Source: Arthrobacter sp. Hiyo4 (lineage in GTDB: Bacteria > Actinomycetota > Actinomycetes > Actinomycetales > Micrococcaceae). Taken from it: a DNA stretch of 64,000 bases. The notes under the pieces are model-generated. The model had not been told where the DNA came from, made no database searches, and saw nothing but the letters and a program-made list of their open reading frames with translations. Each line of letters starts with the position of its first letter. Positions within the stretch are counted from its first letter, which is position 1. The DNA lies in NCBI GenBank assembly GCA_002370555.1, contig AP014718.1, forward strand, positions 744,001 through 808,000, written 5' to 3'. The position numbers were made by a program, and so were the translations under genes. Positions 34,101 through 44,995 of the stretch are shown piece by piece.

Positions 34101-34666
34101 ATGGATTCCGTGGAGGTTTCGGGGTTGCGCCTTGCCTGCCAGCGGGCTGGCCGCGGTCCGTCGCTGGTTCTGCTCCATGGCGCCTATGACGACAGCCGAA
34201 GCTGGCGACGACAGATGGAAGGGCTGTGGAATGGCTTCACCGTGTTCGCTTGGGACGCGCCCGGCTGCGGGCAATCGGATGATCCGTCCCCGGACCTGAC
34301 CGACCGGGACCTGGGGGACATACTGGCAGCGGTCCTGCAAGCGGCAGTAAAAGGGAAGCCCCACGCGCGCCTGAGGAGGTGGAGCGGCGCATCGCCCAGG
34401 TCACACCCCGCCGGAATGCGTGCCATCGTCAACGCCTTGGGCCGCTCGGACTACCGCGACGCCCTGCCCGTCATCACGATCCCCGCGCTTCTGCTGTAGG
34501 GGCCGAGGATGTCCGCTCACCTCTGGACGTGGCCCGCGACATGCACCGGCGGATCCCCGCGTCCGAGCTGGTTGTGATTCCCGGCGTGGGGCACATGGCA
34601 GCCAGCGAAGCGCCGGAGGCCGTCAACACGGTGGTCCGCCAGTTCCTGCGCCGTGTTACGACCTGA
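34101..34666 (+). pseudogene. Alpha/beta hydrolase remnant with internal deletion
   Basis: The N-terminal part (LVLLHGAYDDSRSWRRQM and FAWDAPGCGQSDDP, the oxyanion-hole region) and the C-terminal part (acid and His region, IPASELVVIPGVGHMAASE) of a hydrolase are present in different frames. The middle of about 110 residues, with the nucleophile elbow G-x-S-x-G and the lid, is missing. Frame changes lie near 34350 and 34495. An inactive remnant, probably from a deletion plus decay; sequencing errors alone cannot explain the missing segment. Confidence 0.7.
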
Positions 34667-34694
34667 TTCCTGACGGGGATCAGCCCGACCTGCT

Positions 34695-34773
34695 GAGTTT
34701 TTGTCCACCTAACGGCAGATCCAGATAACGGCACCTGGGGGCGGATTTTTGGTCAGTATCTGGACAAAAACTC
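34695..34773. repeat. Inverted repeat with 13-bp perfect ends
   Basis: GAGTTTTTGTCCA (34695-34707) is repeated inverted at 34761-34773. A second internal pair, CCAGATA/TATCTGG, lies within. The ends and the 79-base length resemble a miniature inverted-repeat element or an IS remnant next to the decayed hydrolase. No target duplication was identified. Confidence 0.5.
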
Positions 34774-34786
34774 CGGAGTGAAGCAG

Positions 34787-34819
34787 TGTGGAAACCGGTC
34801 GTCCTGGCCGGTTTCCACA
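34787..34819 (+). promoter_or_regulatory. 12-bp hairpin before the YceI gene
   Basis: TGTGGAAACCGG (34787-34798) pairs perfectly with CCGGTTTCCACA (34808-34819) around a 9-base loop. It ends 28 bases before the GTG start of the YceI gene. It may be an operator, an mRNA-stabilising leader hairpin, or a terminator for upstream transcription. Confidence 0.5.
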
Positions 34820-34847
34820 GCACTGTTCCCACAAAGGAGATGCAAAA

Positions 34848-35393
34848 GTGACCCTACCTTCCGGCCTTACCTCGGGCGTCTGGACCCTGGACATGTCGCA
34901 CAGCGAGATCGGCTTCACTGTCCGGCACGCGGGCATCAGCAAGGTCCGCGGACGTTTCACGGACGCCTCGGCCGAAGCCCGCGTTGGCTTATCCCTCGCC
35001 GACGCTTCGCTTCACGCCACGGTCAAAACGGCCAGCTTCGATTCCGGCGACGCCAACCGCGACGGACACGTGAAGGGGGCGGACTTCTTCGATGTGGAGG
35101 AGTACCCCGAGATGACGTTCCGGGCCACCTCGGTGGAGGGCGACGGCGAGGATTACACGCTCACAGGCGATCTCACCATCCGCGGAATCACCAAGCCGGT
35201 GGAGCTGGAGGTCGAGTTCACCGGCGTAGCCGTGGATCCCTTTGGCGCCACCCGCGCAGGCTTCTCCGCGGAGTGCGAGATCAGCCGCAAGGAGTTCGGC
35301 CTGACCTGGAATGCCGCCCTCGAAGCTGGCGGCCTGCTGGTCAGCGACAAGGTCAAGATCAACGTCGAAGCGGCGTTGGTCAAGCAGTCCTGA
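34848..35393 (+). CDS. YceI family protein
   Basis: 181 residues forming a YceI/lipocalin-like beta barrel: WTLDMSHSEIGFTVRHAGISKVRGRF at the start, then VTFRA-type strands and LTIRGITKPVELEV. The family binds polyisoprenoid-like lipids. There is no signal peptide, so this is a cytoplasmic member. GTG 34848 is preceded by AAAGGAG with 7-8 base spacing, which decides the start over the upstream ATG 34788 inside the hairpin. The acylphosphatase gene begins 6 bases after its stop. Confidence 0.9.
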   Translation: MTLPSGLTSGVWTLDMSHSEIGFTVRHAGISKVRGRFTDASAEARVGLSLADASLHATVKTASFDSGDANRDGHVKGADFFDVEEYPEMTFRATSVEGDGEDYTLTGDLTIRGITKPVELEVEFTGVAVDPFGATRAGFSAECEISRKEFGLTWNAALEAGGLLVSDKVKINVEAALVKQS

Positions 35394-35398
35394 CGGCC

Positions 35399-35743
35399 AT
35401 GAGTTTTCCATGGCGCCGGGATGACTCCGCCCGGGACATCCCAGACCGGGACATCCCTGGCCGGGTTAGCGGCGACATCCGGCTCTCAGCCCGCGTGTTT
35501 GGCGTGGTGCAGGGGGTCGGATTCCGTTTCTGGACGATGGGCAAGGCCGACGAACTGGCCCTCAAGGGCGTGGTGAGGAATCTCGACGACGGCTCGGTGT
35601 CCATCGTGGCCGAAGGGCCGGAACAGCAGGTCCAAAAGCTCCTGGACTGGCTGAGATCAGCGAACGCGCCAGGCCGGGTGGAACGCGTGGAGGAGACCTT
35701 CTCCGCTGCCGACGGATCGTTCCGGGATTTCAGGGCACGCTGA
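35399..35743 (+). CDS. acyP: Acylphosphatase
   Basis: 114 residues. The last 90 form the small acylphosphatase fold with both catalytic residues visible: Arg in GVVQGVGFRFWT and Asn in GVVRNLDDGSV. It hydrolyses carboxyl-phosphate bonds such as acetyl phosphate or carbamoyl phosphate. An extra N-terminal stretch of about 25 residues is low-complexity (RDIPDRDIPG). It overlaps the convergent MFS gene by 14 bases and probably shares a transcript with YceI. Confidence 0.9.
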   Translation: MSFPWRRDDSARDIPDRDIPGRVSGDIRLSARVFGVVQGVGFRFWTMGKADELALKGVVRNLDDGSVSIVAEGPEQQVQKLLDWLRSANAPGRVERVEETFSAADGSFRDFRAR

Positions 35744-36935
35744 CGCGTTCTTTTGGCCCCGGCGGATAGGCGTGCCGTCGTCTGGCAAGGATCAGCACAA
35801 ACGCGACGAGGGCGGGGATTGCGGCGGCGATCGGGATCAGGAGCGGCCCCGCGATGGTGAGGGCGGCGGCGCCGAACATCGCGCCGATCATGATCCCGAT
35901 CTGGATGGTCAGCACCGTCAGGCCGTTGGCGGCGTCCCTGTACTCGCCGCCGGCCCGGAGGATGGCCGACTGGTTGTAAATCCCCATCGCGCCGATGCCT
36001 GTGCCCCAGGCCAGCATCAGGACCAGCGTGACCGGCAGCGCCAAAGCCGGCAGGACGCTTCCCGCCAGCGGGAGCAGGGCCACGGACACTACAACGCCGG
36101 CGACGGTGATCAGGAGCCAGCGCCGCGGACGGGAATCCACGGTGATGCCGGCAATCCAGATGCCCACCAGCCCGGCAACACCGAGGACACTGATCGACAG
36201 CGGGATGCTGAAGTCGGGCAGCCGGACCTCACGCAGGAACGGCGCAATGTAGGTGAACAAGGCGAAATGGGCCATCAGCATCAGCGGCCAGGCCACGGCG
36301 ACAGTCTTCACTCCAGGCTGGCCGATCGCCTTGCGGATGGATGGGTGCGGAGCATCGGGGATGCGCCGCACCGGGGGAAGCAGCCACACGGCCAGGAGCG
36401 CCAGCACCACCCCGGAGGCGGCGAGAACCAGGAACGCCGCGCGCCAGCCGACGATGTTGCCCAGGGCGGTACCCACCGGGGCGCCGATGGCCAGTCCCAG
36501 GCTGTTGCCGCTGAACACGATGGCCAGGGCCTTGCCCACTTTGTGGGCGGGGACGATCCGTGCCACAAACGGGGCCATAGCGGACCACAGCAGGCCGTGC
36601 GCGATGCCGCCCACCACGCGAGAACCCATGGCCGCGCCGAAATCGGAGACGATGGCCACCAAGGCGTTGCTGGCCGCGAAGAACAAAATCAAAGCGATGA
36701 GCAGGTAGTGCCGCGGGACCCGCGACAGCAGCAGCGACAAGGGGATCACTGTGACCACGATGATGGCCGCGTATCCCGCCGTCAGATACCCAGCCGTCGC
36801 CTCGGAGACCCGGAAGTCGGCGCTGATCTGGGGCAGCAGCCCGGAGGGTAAGAGTTCGGTGGTGATGGCGGTAAAGCCGATGGCGGCAAGGACGATCAGG
36901 GCGCCAACAGGCAACCTGTTGCTCTGGGAGGTCAC
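35730..36935 (-). CDS. MFS efflux transporter (DHA1 type)
   Basis: An intact 401-residue, 12-helix transporter. The region before the central loop carries the efflux motif C-like SLGLAIGAPVG, and the first half contains GFTAITTELLPSGLLPQIS, which is typical of arabinose/drug-efflux members of the family (AraJ/YdhP/SotB-like). It has no dedicated regulator beside it. The substrate is unknown; sugars, amino acids and drugs are all exported by relatives. Confidence 0.88.
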   Translation of the reverse strand: MTSQSNRLPVGALIVLAAIGFTAITTELLPSGLLPQISADFRVSEATAGYLTAGYAAIIVVTVIPLSLLLSRVPRHYLLIALILFFAASNALVAIVSDFGAAMGSRVVGGIAHGLLWSAMAPFVARIVPAHKVGKALAIVFSGNSLGLAIGAPVGTALGNIVGWRAAFLVLAASGVVLALLAVWLLPPVRRIPDAPHPSIRKAIGQPGVKTVAVAWPLMLMAHFALFTYIAPFLREVRLPDFSIPLSISVLGVAGLVGIWIAGITVDSRPRRWLLITVAGVVVSVALLPLAGSVLPALALPVTLVLMLAWGTGIGAMGIYNQSAILRAGGEYRDAANGLTVLTIQIGIMIGAMFGAAALTIAGPLLIPIAAAIPALVAFVLILARRRHAYPPGPKERVSVP

Positions 36936-36976
36936 CCCAAGAACTTACCTTGATTCAGCGGTGAGAACACGGTTTC

Positions 36977-39900
36977 TCAGAGTGTTGCGCGGCTATGAGT
37001 ATGCGCACTGTGGATACCCGCGCTGAGGCCGATGAAGGCGCCGAGTTCCTCGAGGACGGCCGGTTTGGCCGGCATGTAATTCGTGAGCTCGGGGGAGCGG
37101 ACGATCACGGCCCGCCACTGGCCCGCGACACGGCCACGTTGATCCGGTTCCGGTTAAGCAGGAATTCGGCACCGCGCGGAGCTTCGGCAACCGCGGAGCA
37201 GGCCATGGACACCAGGACCACCGGTGCCTCCTGGCCCTGGAACTTGTCCACCGTGCCCACCCGGACATCCGGCAGCCCGGCGTCGTGGAGGGCCTGCCGG
37301 ATCAGCTGGACCTGGGCGTTGTAGGCGGCCACCACCAGGACGTCTTCCGGGTTCAGCGGCCTGGCTGGCTTGTCGTCACCGGGAAGCCACTTCAGCCCGA
37401 TGTGCCGCTGGGCCTGACGGACCACCTCGGCAGCTTCCTCAGCGGAGGACTTGGTGTTCCCGCTGTGGTCCACAAAAACTGTTTCCACCCGGCCGGCAGT
37501 TCCGCGAGGCTGCGGAGGGACGCCGCAGGCGCAGCTTCGAGTTTTCCGTCGTAGCTGTGGACGGACACGGCCCGGCACAGGTCCGGGTGCATGCGCCAAC
37601 TGTCCGCCAGAAAATAGCCCAGTTCGCCGGGGAGGGTGGCGTGCCCGGCATTGAGCCAGCCCAGGGCGGACTCGTCCACGGGCTCCGGGTGCGAGCCCTG
37701 CGTGACCTGCGGCAGCTGCTGCGGGTCACCGAGGAGCAGGAGCCGTTTGGCCGCACGGGCAACGGCCAGGGTGTTGGCCAGCGAGAACTGGCCCGCCTCG
37801 TCAATGACCAACAGGTCCAGGGATCCGGCGGGGACGGACCTGCCCGTCATGGTCCAGGCGGTGCCGCCCACCAGGCAACCGCCGGGGAAGCGAGCAGCGC
37901 GGCGACGTCGTCGTCGGACGTGCGGTGCCACGGCGCCGGGTGCGGGGCGGCCAGCTTCTTCGCCACCCGCGCCGGATCCACACCGGCGGTTTTGATCGCG
38001 GTGCACAGCATGTTCTCCACCACTGCGTGGGACTGCCCCACCACCCCGATCTTCCAGCCCTGCTTCACCAGCCGGGCAATGACATGCGAACCGACGTAGG
38101 TCTTGCCCGTCCCGGGAGGGCCCTGCACGGCGAGGTACGAATGATCAAGGTCCAGCAGCGTGGCGGTGATCGCCGTGACGTAGTCCGCTGCACCGGCCGC
38201 GTCCCTGCCGACGACGGCGGGACCCGGCATCGAATGGAAGCGCGGCGGCACCTTGCGCAGGATGTCGACGCCGGGGTGTTCCGGAAGGACGGGGACCGAG
38301 GCGCCGACACTCTGGGCCAGCTCGGCCAGGGCGGCTTCGATGCTGGCGGTCTCAATGGGCTTGTCGGGCGTCAGGGCACAGGGTGTTTGCTCATGGGCAG
38401 GAACCTTGGCTGACTCTTTTTCGGAGATCGTAATCAGTGTCTTACCCGGCGCGCCCGGCGCGTCCTCAATAGCAGAGATGCTCGTTTTGAAGACTCCCGC
38501 TCTACTTATCGGTCTTCCGCGCGGATCCTCCAGGCCGTCTGGCAAGGGTGCGTCGTAGAGCCGGCACCACGTTCTCTCAGACTTGAACTCGGAGCCTTCA
38601 CTCATGGTCCCGAGGAGCCGCACTGTCCTGGTGCGCATTCGTTCTCTCGGCTTACGAATCGACCAATCTGTTAGGACTTCAGCAGACTCCACCACAAACA
38701 CGTTGCGGTCCTCAGACCAGTGGTCGATCTCGGACTCGGTGCGGTCGAAGTGTTCCCACCAGAACTGCTTGCGCTCGCGGCGGTGGTAACCGGTAGCTGC
38801 GGCCACCATGGCGATGGCCCGTTCGTCGTTGGTCCACGGCCGGTTGTCCGGGAGGCCGGCCAGGTAGGCCTGCAGGCGGCGCTCCTCCGGTGTTGGTTCG
38901 GGTTCCGGAAGTGGTGGCGGGGCAGCAAGTGCGGACGACGACGGCGCAGGCCGCCCGCCGTCGTCGGCTGTTCCGTTTGGCGTTGCGCGTGAGGCAGACG
39001 TCCCGCGCAGACCCAGCAGCCAGTCGCGGAGGCGGAGCGTGGAGAGGCAGTCGTACTCGTTGTAGTCGGAAATGGAGGCCAGGATGTGGGCGGCCGTGGC
39101 GGCGTCGCCGTCGTCCCGGGCGGCGCAGTAACCGGCATACGCCACCACGGACGCTCCGGCGTCCTTCACGTCCCCGGAGCGGAGGTTGCTGCCCATGTAG
39201 AGGGGCTCAAGCTTCTTGATGGAGTAGGAGGGCTCGGAGATCCGGAGCGAATGCCGGGCGGTGGCGTAGAGGTCCACGAGGAGACCGTCGCGGAGCCAGT
39301 TGTCCACGATGTCCTCTCCGGCGAGGTGCGTGACGGACAGGTTCCGCAGCGCCGATTTCTCGTAGGCGGCGTAGTGGTAGACGTGCATGTCCGGGTACCT
39401 GGTGCGGCGCTCTTCCACGTAGGCGAGGAAGTCCAGGAAGGCCTGCCGCTCCTCGTTGCGCGAATGCGCCCAGAAGGGCCGGAACACCGGCCAGCCCGCT
39501 GCGTGGGCGTCAGCAGCGCCGCCGTCGAACACAGGCGCCTCGATGACACCGAACAGGTACTCCAGCCCCCACTTGCCGGTGGCGGGGTCCTGCCAGAGGG
39601 GATCGCCCTCGAAGTCGAAGAAGATGTCGCCGAGGCTGGGTTTCGGAATCTCTGCCAGGGCGTTCTGCGGCAGCACCTTGAACGTGACGGTATGCTCCTC
39701 GCCGTCCTTGGAGTAAGTGCGCGAACCGTCCGGAACGTCCCGGCCCAGCTGCATCCTGGCCTGGTCGCGGAGCCGGGCCACAGAGCCGGAGGCCTTGCTG
39801 AGCGGGAGATCCGCCAGTGCGTCGATGGTGGTGATGTGATCGGCGATGAGTTTCTTCCGCCGGAGGGTGGTCATGCCGCCCACCATCAGGAGGTCGCGGT

Positions 39901-40720
39901 GGGACTGGACCTGCTCGGCGCAGTAGTTGCACCGCCCGCAGAACGCGATGCCGGGCTGTTGCCACTGCACCGCCGAACCGGCCTCGCGGTGGGCGCCGGT
40001 CAGGGCGCGGAAGCGGTCGCGGCGCTCGCGGAAGACCGGCAGCAGGTCCGGCAGGGAGTGGTGGCTGCGGACGTAATCGCCGTCCACTACGGCGCCCAGC
40101 ACCAGCGTGACCCGGGGCGATGGGTCCAGGCCCATGCCGAGGAGCTGATCGCCGTAGGCGGCGAGCTGCAGGAGCGCACCCACCTTGGCGTGCCGTGCCA
40201 GCTTGGTGTCCCACACCTCGTAGCGTCCAGGATTGCCGGTGCCGGCAGCCTCGTTGACGATGAAGTCGGCGTAGCCCAGGAACTCTCCGTCGAAAAAAGT
40301 TGCCTGGAAGACGACGTCGGCCCCGGCACGGAGCGCGAGTTCCGTTTCGGCGTGCTTGGCCAGCAGCTCGCCGCGTGTGTTCTCGCCACGCTCGATCGAG
40401 TACACGCCGGCGCCGCGGCTGGCGTCCCACTCTCCGAACTGCGCGACCAGGCCGGCCAGGACCTTGGCCTCGTGCTTGTCACCGAGCGCCCCGGCACGGC
40501 GCTGCATCTCGTCGTCGGGAAACTGCGCCTTCGGGGTCCGGCCCAGTTTCTCGTCCAGGATGCGGAGCGTGCGGTACTCACATTCGCTGGCGGCCACCAG
40601 GTCGCTGGCGGAAAACACCAGGTCCTGCGGCGCGCCGGAACCGGGATCAGAGAGGCGGGGATCGGCGAGGCGCGGATCAACATTGCCGGGATCAGCGCTG
40701 GCTGGATCGAGCAGAAACAC
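36977..40720 (-). CDS. TM0106-type RecB-like nuclease fused to SF1 helicase (frameshifted)
   Basis: About 1245 residues. N-terminal RecB-like nuclease with an Fe-S cysteine set: one Cys in ASECEYRTL and three in CGRCNYC. Next is an RNase H-like exonuclease domain (IFFDFEGDPLW ... YNEYDCLSTLRLRDWL), then an SF1 helicase with Walker A GPPGTGKTY, DEAGQFS and GTVDKFQGQEAPVV. Indels near 37885, 37500 and 37120. GTG 40720 follows GGGGAGG and is preferred to TTG 40798. The arrangement resembles Dna2/UPF1-like repair or defence nucleases. A Pro/Asp repeat (DPRLADPRLSDPGS) lies near the N terminus. Confidence 0.82.
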
Positions 40721-40809
40721 GGGGCCTCCCCATTGACGTGCCTGGCCGGAGGACAGTTCCCCTGACGCTGGTTTGAATCTAGCAAGGGGGGCTGACAATC
40801 AGTCCCCGG

Positions 40810-42004
40810 CTACTCCTGCGCTGCCCGCACCTGGGCTTCGTCGTGCTCGGCGTGGGCTTTGCGGAGAAGGTCCAGAAATTCGGTTTCGTTATGGATGAGC
40901 CGTTTGTACTTCTCCGGCAGGCTGCGGATCTGGTCTTCCTCCCGGACCATCCGGGTGAACAGCTTGTCCCGCTCCGCCATGTCCGTTTCGTAGTTGAGGT
41001 CCAGGTATTCGGTGGCGTGCCGTTTGGCGCCGGACACCGCGTTCTTGGCCTTGCCCTTGGGGCTGAAGATCGAGGCCAGGACGGTGACCGCCAGGACGCC
41101 CAGGATCACGGTCAGGGACACGCCGGTGCTGACTTCGATGACGTTGACGTGCCCGCCGTCGTTGATGAACGGCAGGTTGTTCTCGTGCAGGGCATGCAGG
41201 ATGAGCTTGACGCCGATGAAGCCGAGGATGGCGGCGAGACCGTAGGCAAGGAAGATCAGCCGGTCCAGCAGTCCGTCGATCAGGAAGAAGAGCTGGCGCA
41301 GGCCCATGAGCGAGAACGCGGTGGCCGTGAAGACGATGAAGACGTTCTGCGTGAGGCCGAAGATGGCGGGGATGGAGTCCAGTGCAAACAGGATGTCGGT
41401 GCCGCCGATGGCCACCATCACCAGGAGCATCGGGGTGAGGACGCGCTTGCCGTTCTCCTGGGTGAAGAGCTTGTCGCCATCGTAATGGGCCGACGCCGGG
41501 AGGTACTTTTTGGCGAGCCTGACCACCAGGCCTTCGGCGTCTTCGTCGTGGCCGTCCGGCTTGAGCAGGTTCCCCGCGGTGATCAGCAGGATCAGGCCGA
41601 AGATGTAGAACACCCACGCGAAACTGTTGATCAGCGCGGCGCCGAGGAAAATGAACGCCGTCCGGGCGATCAGCGAGAATACGATGCCGAACAGCAGCAC
41701 CTTCTGCTGGTCCGCGCGGGGACCTTGAAGCTGGCCATGATGATCAGGAACACAAAGAGGTTGTCCACGGACAGGGCCTTCTCCGTGATGTACCCGGCGA
41801 AGTACTCGGTGCCCATGGTGGTGCCGCCGAACAACAGCACCCCAAGCCAAAGAGGAGGGCGATCCCCACATAGATGGAGGACCAAATGGCCGATTCCTTC
41901 AGGGTTGGGGTGTGGGCCTTACGGACATGGAAGAAGAAATCGAAAGCCAGCAGGCCCACGATTCCCGCGATGGTCAGGGTCCAGACAAAGGGAGGGACGT
42001 CCAT
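40810..42004 (-). CDS. TerC family membrane protein (two frameshifts)
   Basis: About 397 residues with at least seven membrane helices. It has the TerC hallmarks: an N-terminal VWTLTIAGIVGLLAFDFFFHV helix, LSVDNLFVFLIIM with the conserved acidic residue, and GGTDILFALDSIPAIFGLT, where the second membrane-embedded Asp lies. The C-terminal 100 residues are a charged cytoplasmic tail. Indels near 41850 and 41715 split the first third. TerC proteins export metals such as manganese or confer tellurite resistance. It is divergent to the molybdoenzyme gene. Confidence 0.85.
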
Positions 42005-42141
42005 CAGTCCACCCTACCTAGGCGTTTGCCGTTAGTCCTGCTTGACTTGGATGACCCCCTCAATAAGGGTGGACTGGGACCGTTGCACCGAGCTGAAACC
42101 GGTGCGCTGCCGGTGTGAGCTTGAACAAAGGAGAGTGCAAG

Positions 42142-44444
42142 GTGGCACGGAAGAACCCGCACGTGGAAGAGGCCAACGAGGCTGACATTGAGGTCAGCGG
42201 CCACCCCAAGACGTGGGCCGCCGGCGTCCCGGCGTCTACCACTCGTTGGAGCCGGCCGTGCAGCACATGGGCCTGGTCAGGACCGGGAAAACCCTGCTTG
42301 CCCTGAACCAGAAGGACGGTTTCGACTGCATGAGCTGCGCGTGGCCGGACCCGGGGCACCGCAAGACGTTCGAGTTCTGCGAAAACGGCGCCAAGGCTGT
42401 CACCTGGGAGGCCACTCCGGTGGTGATCGGCTCCGAATTCTGGGCCGAGAACCCGGTCAGTGACCTGCGGCAGCGGTCCGAGTACTGGCTGGGGATGCAG
42501 GGGCGCCTCACCGAGCCAGTCCACAAGCCAGCGGGGGAGGACCACTACCGGCCGGTCAGCTGGGAGCGGGCGTTCACCATCGTCGCCGACAAGCTCAAGG
42601 GGCTGCCGAGCCCGGACCAGGCCGCCTTTTACACCAGCGGCCGGACCTCCAACGAGGCCGCGTTCCTCTACCAGCTGTTTGTCCGGGCCTACGGGACCAA
42701 CAACCTGCCGGACTGCTCCAACATGTGCCACGAGTCCTCTGGCTGGGCCATGGGCCAGACCATCGGCATCGGCAAGGCCACCATCTCCTACGATGACTTC
42801 GCCAAGGCGGACCTGATCATCGTGATGGGCCAGAACCCGGGCACCAACCATCCGCGGATGCTGACGGCCCTGGAGGAAGCCAAGGAGGCGGGAGCCAGCA
42901 TTGTGGCCGTGAATCCGCTGCCGGAAGCGGGCCTGATCCGCTACAAGAACCCGCAGAAGGTCAAGGGGATTATTGGCCGCGGCACGGAGATCGCCGACCA
43001 GTTCCTGCAGGTCCGCATCGGCGGGGACATGGCCCTGCTCCAGGCCGTCTCCAAGCGGGTCCTGGACGCCGAAACTGCGAATCCGGGCACGGTGCTGGAC
43101 CACGCGTTCCTCGCCGAACACTGCCAAGGTCTGGAGGAGCTTCGCGAGCACCTTTCCCAGCTGGACGAGGCTGCCGTGCTGTCGGCCACCGGTCTGCGGA
43201 CCGAGGAAATCGACGAGCTCGCGGACCGTTATCTCAGGGCGGAGAAGGTGATCATCACCTGGGCCATGGGCATCACCCAGCACAAGAAGGGCGTGGCCAC
43301 CATCAAGGAAATCATCAACCTCCTGCTGCTCCGGGGCAACATCGGCAAGCCCGGCGCCGGCGCCTCTCCCATCCGCGGGCACAGCAACGTCCAGGGTGAT
43401 CGCACCATGGGCATCTGGGAGCAGATGCCGCCGGCATTCCTGGACGCCCTCGGCAAGGAATTCAGCTTCGAACCGCCGCGCGAACACGGCGTCGACTCCG
43501 TCGAAACCATCAGGCAAATGCGCGACGGCGGCATCAAGGTTTTCGTGGCCATGGGCGGTAACTTCGTGGGAGCCATTTCGGACTCCCACGCGGCGTTCGC
43601 GGCGATGGAGAACACCGAGCTCTCGGTCCAGATTTCCACCAAACTCAACCGCTCGCACACGGTCACCGGCGCCGAGGCGCTGATCCTGCCCACGATGGGC
43701 CGGACGGAGATTGACATGCAGGAATCGGGTCCGCAGTTTGTGTCCGTGGAGGACACAGTCTGCGCCGTGCATGCCTCACACGGGACGGTGGAGCCGGTGG
43801 CGCCGGGCCTGCTGTCCGAAGTGGCAATCGTCAGCAGGCTGGCCCAAAAAGTGGTGGGCGACTCGGTGCGGGCGGACTGGGCCGGGTTCGAGAAGAACTA
43901 CGACCTCATCCGGGACCACATCTCGCACGTGGTCAGCGGCTGCGAGGACTACAACCGGAAGATCCGGCAGGACGGCGGTTTTGTGCTCCCGAACGGGCCA
44001 CGGGATTCGCGGACGTTCACCACCCCGACGGGCAAGGCCATGCTCACCGTCAACGAGCTCGAACATATGGAGCGGCCGGCCGGAACGCTGATCCTGCAGA
44101 GCATGCGCTCGCACGACCAGTTCAACACCACCATCTACGGCAACAACGACCGCTACCGGGGCATCAAGAAGGGCCGCGAAGTGGTGTTTGTCAGCCCCGG
44201 GGACCTCGCCGAACTGGGACTCAGCGACGGGCAGCACGTGGACATCCACGGCGTGTACCAGGACAACGTGGAGCGGGTGCTGCGGAACTTCCGGGTGGTC
44301 TCCTACCCCACTGCGGCCGGCTGTGCGGCAGCCTACTACCCTGAGGCCAACGTGCTGGTGCCGCTGGACAGTGTGGCCGAGGGCAGCCAGACGCCGGCGT
44401 CGAAGGAAGTGATCGTCCGGCTGGAGCCCGTAGCCGGTGGTTGA
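42142..44444 (+). CDS. FdhF/YdeP-type molybdopterin oxidoreductase (one frameshift)
   Basis: About 767 residues. It shows a probable Fe-S motif DCMSCAWPDPG with a third Cys in FEFCENG, molybdopterin-binding domains (YTSGRTSNEA, NLPDCSNMCHESSG, VNPLPEAG, LLRGNIGKPGAG) and a C-terminal beta barrel (FNTTIYGNNDRYRG). It belongs to the YdeP/FdhF-like subgroup of formate-dehydrogenase alpha subunits, which act without dedicated partner subunits. An indel near 42225 separates the first 30 residues. GTG 42142 is preceded by AAAGGAG. Substrate unproven. Confidence 0.85.
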
Positions 44445-44456
44445 GCCTGGGGCTCC

Positions 44457-44785
44457 CTACTGACCGGTGTCCGCCCAGCCCCAGCCGCCGGGCCGCCGTC
44501 GTGCCCGTCCTCGCACAGCCGGAAGGCGACGTCGGCCGCCTGGGTGACTGCCGCCGTCGACTTTTCCTTGGATCCGGCGCTGCCGTTGCCGGCGGCGAGC
44601 CCTGCGGCGTAACCCACCAGGAACGTGGTGACCGGTGCAGCCGCATGGATAACCGAGCCGGCAGACTTCCTGGCCAGATCAAGGAGGAGTTCCTGATCCA
44701 CATCCAGGTCCAGGATCTGCAGTGCCTGGGCCAGCCGCTGGGTCCACTGGTCCAGGACCTGGGCTTCGTTCTCGTCAACAGTCAT
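44457..44785 (-). CDS. DUF6457 protein (one frameshift near the end)
   Basis: About 109 residues, helical: WTQRLAQALQILDLDVDQELLLDLARK, then HAAAPVTTFLVGYAAGLAAG. DUF6457 domains are found in actinobacteria, often beside or fused to molybdopterin-guanine dinucleotide enzymes (MobA). That fits its convergent position next to the molybdoenzyme. In the raw frame it would run 100 bases into that gene. A one-base shift near 44480 gives a natural stop at 44457 after WADTGQ. Confidence 0.7.
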
Positions 44786-44995
44786 GTTCGCTCCTAGGTT
44801 GCCGGTTCGCTGCTGGTGGGCGGCAGGGGGAGTCCTTGCCCATTGCCCACGACACTACAAGGCCTCGGCGGCTGCGTCACGGGGCTGCGGCAGCGTCCTT
44901 GACACTCCGTTTGCCCTGCGGAGTATCGAAGGTGCCGGGGCAGCTGGCGGTCTCTTGGGAGTTCACTTGCTGACCGGCCCGTGAAGGGACGTGGG

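Noticed and set aside
34788..34847. ATG 34788 as start of the YceI protein
   Set aside because: It lies inside a 12-bp hairpin and gives an unconserved N terminus; GTG 34848 has a proper ribosome site.
35772..36851. 359-codon forward frame rich in Gln, Asp, Gly and His opposite the MFS gene
   Set aside because: Antisense shadow of an intact 12-helix transporter; no start signal.
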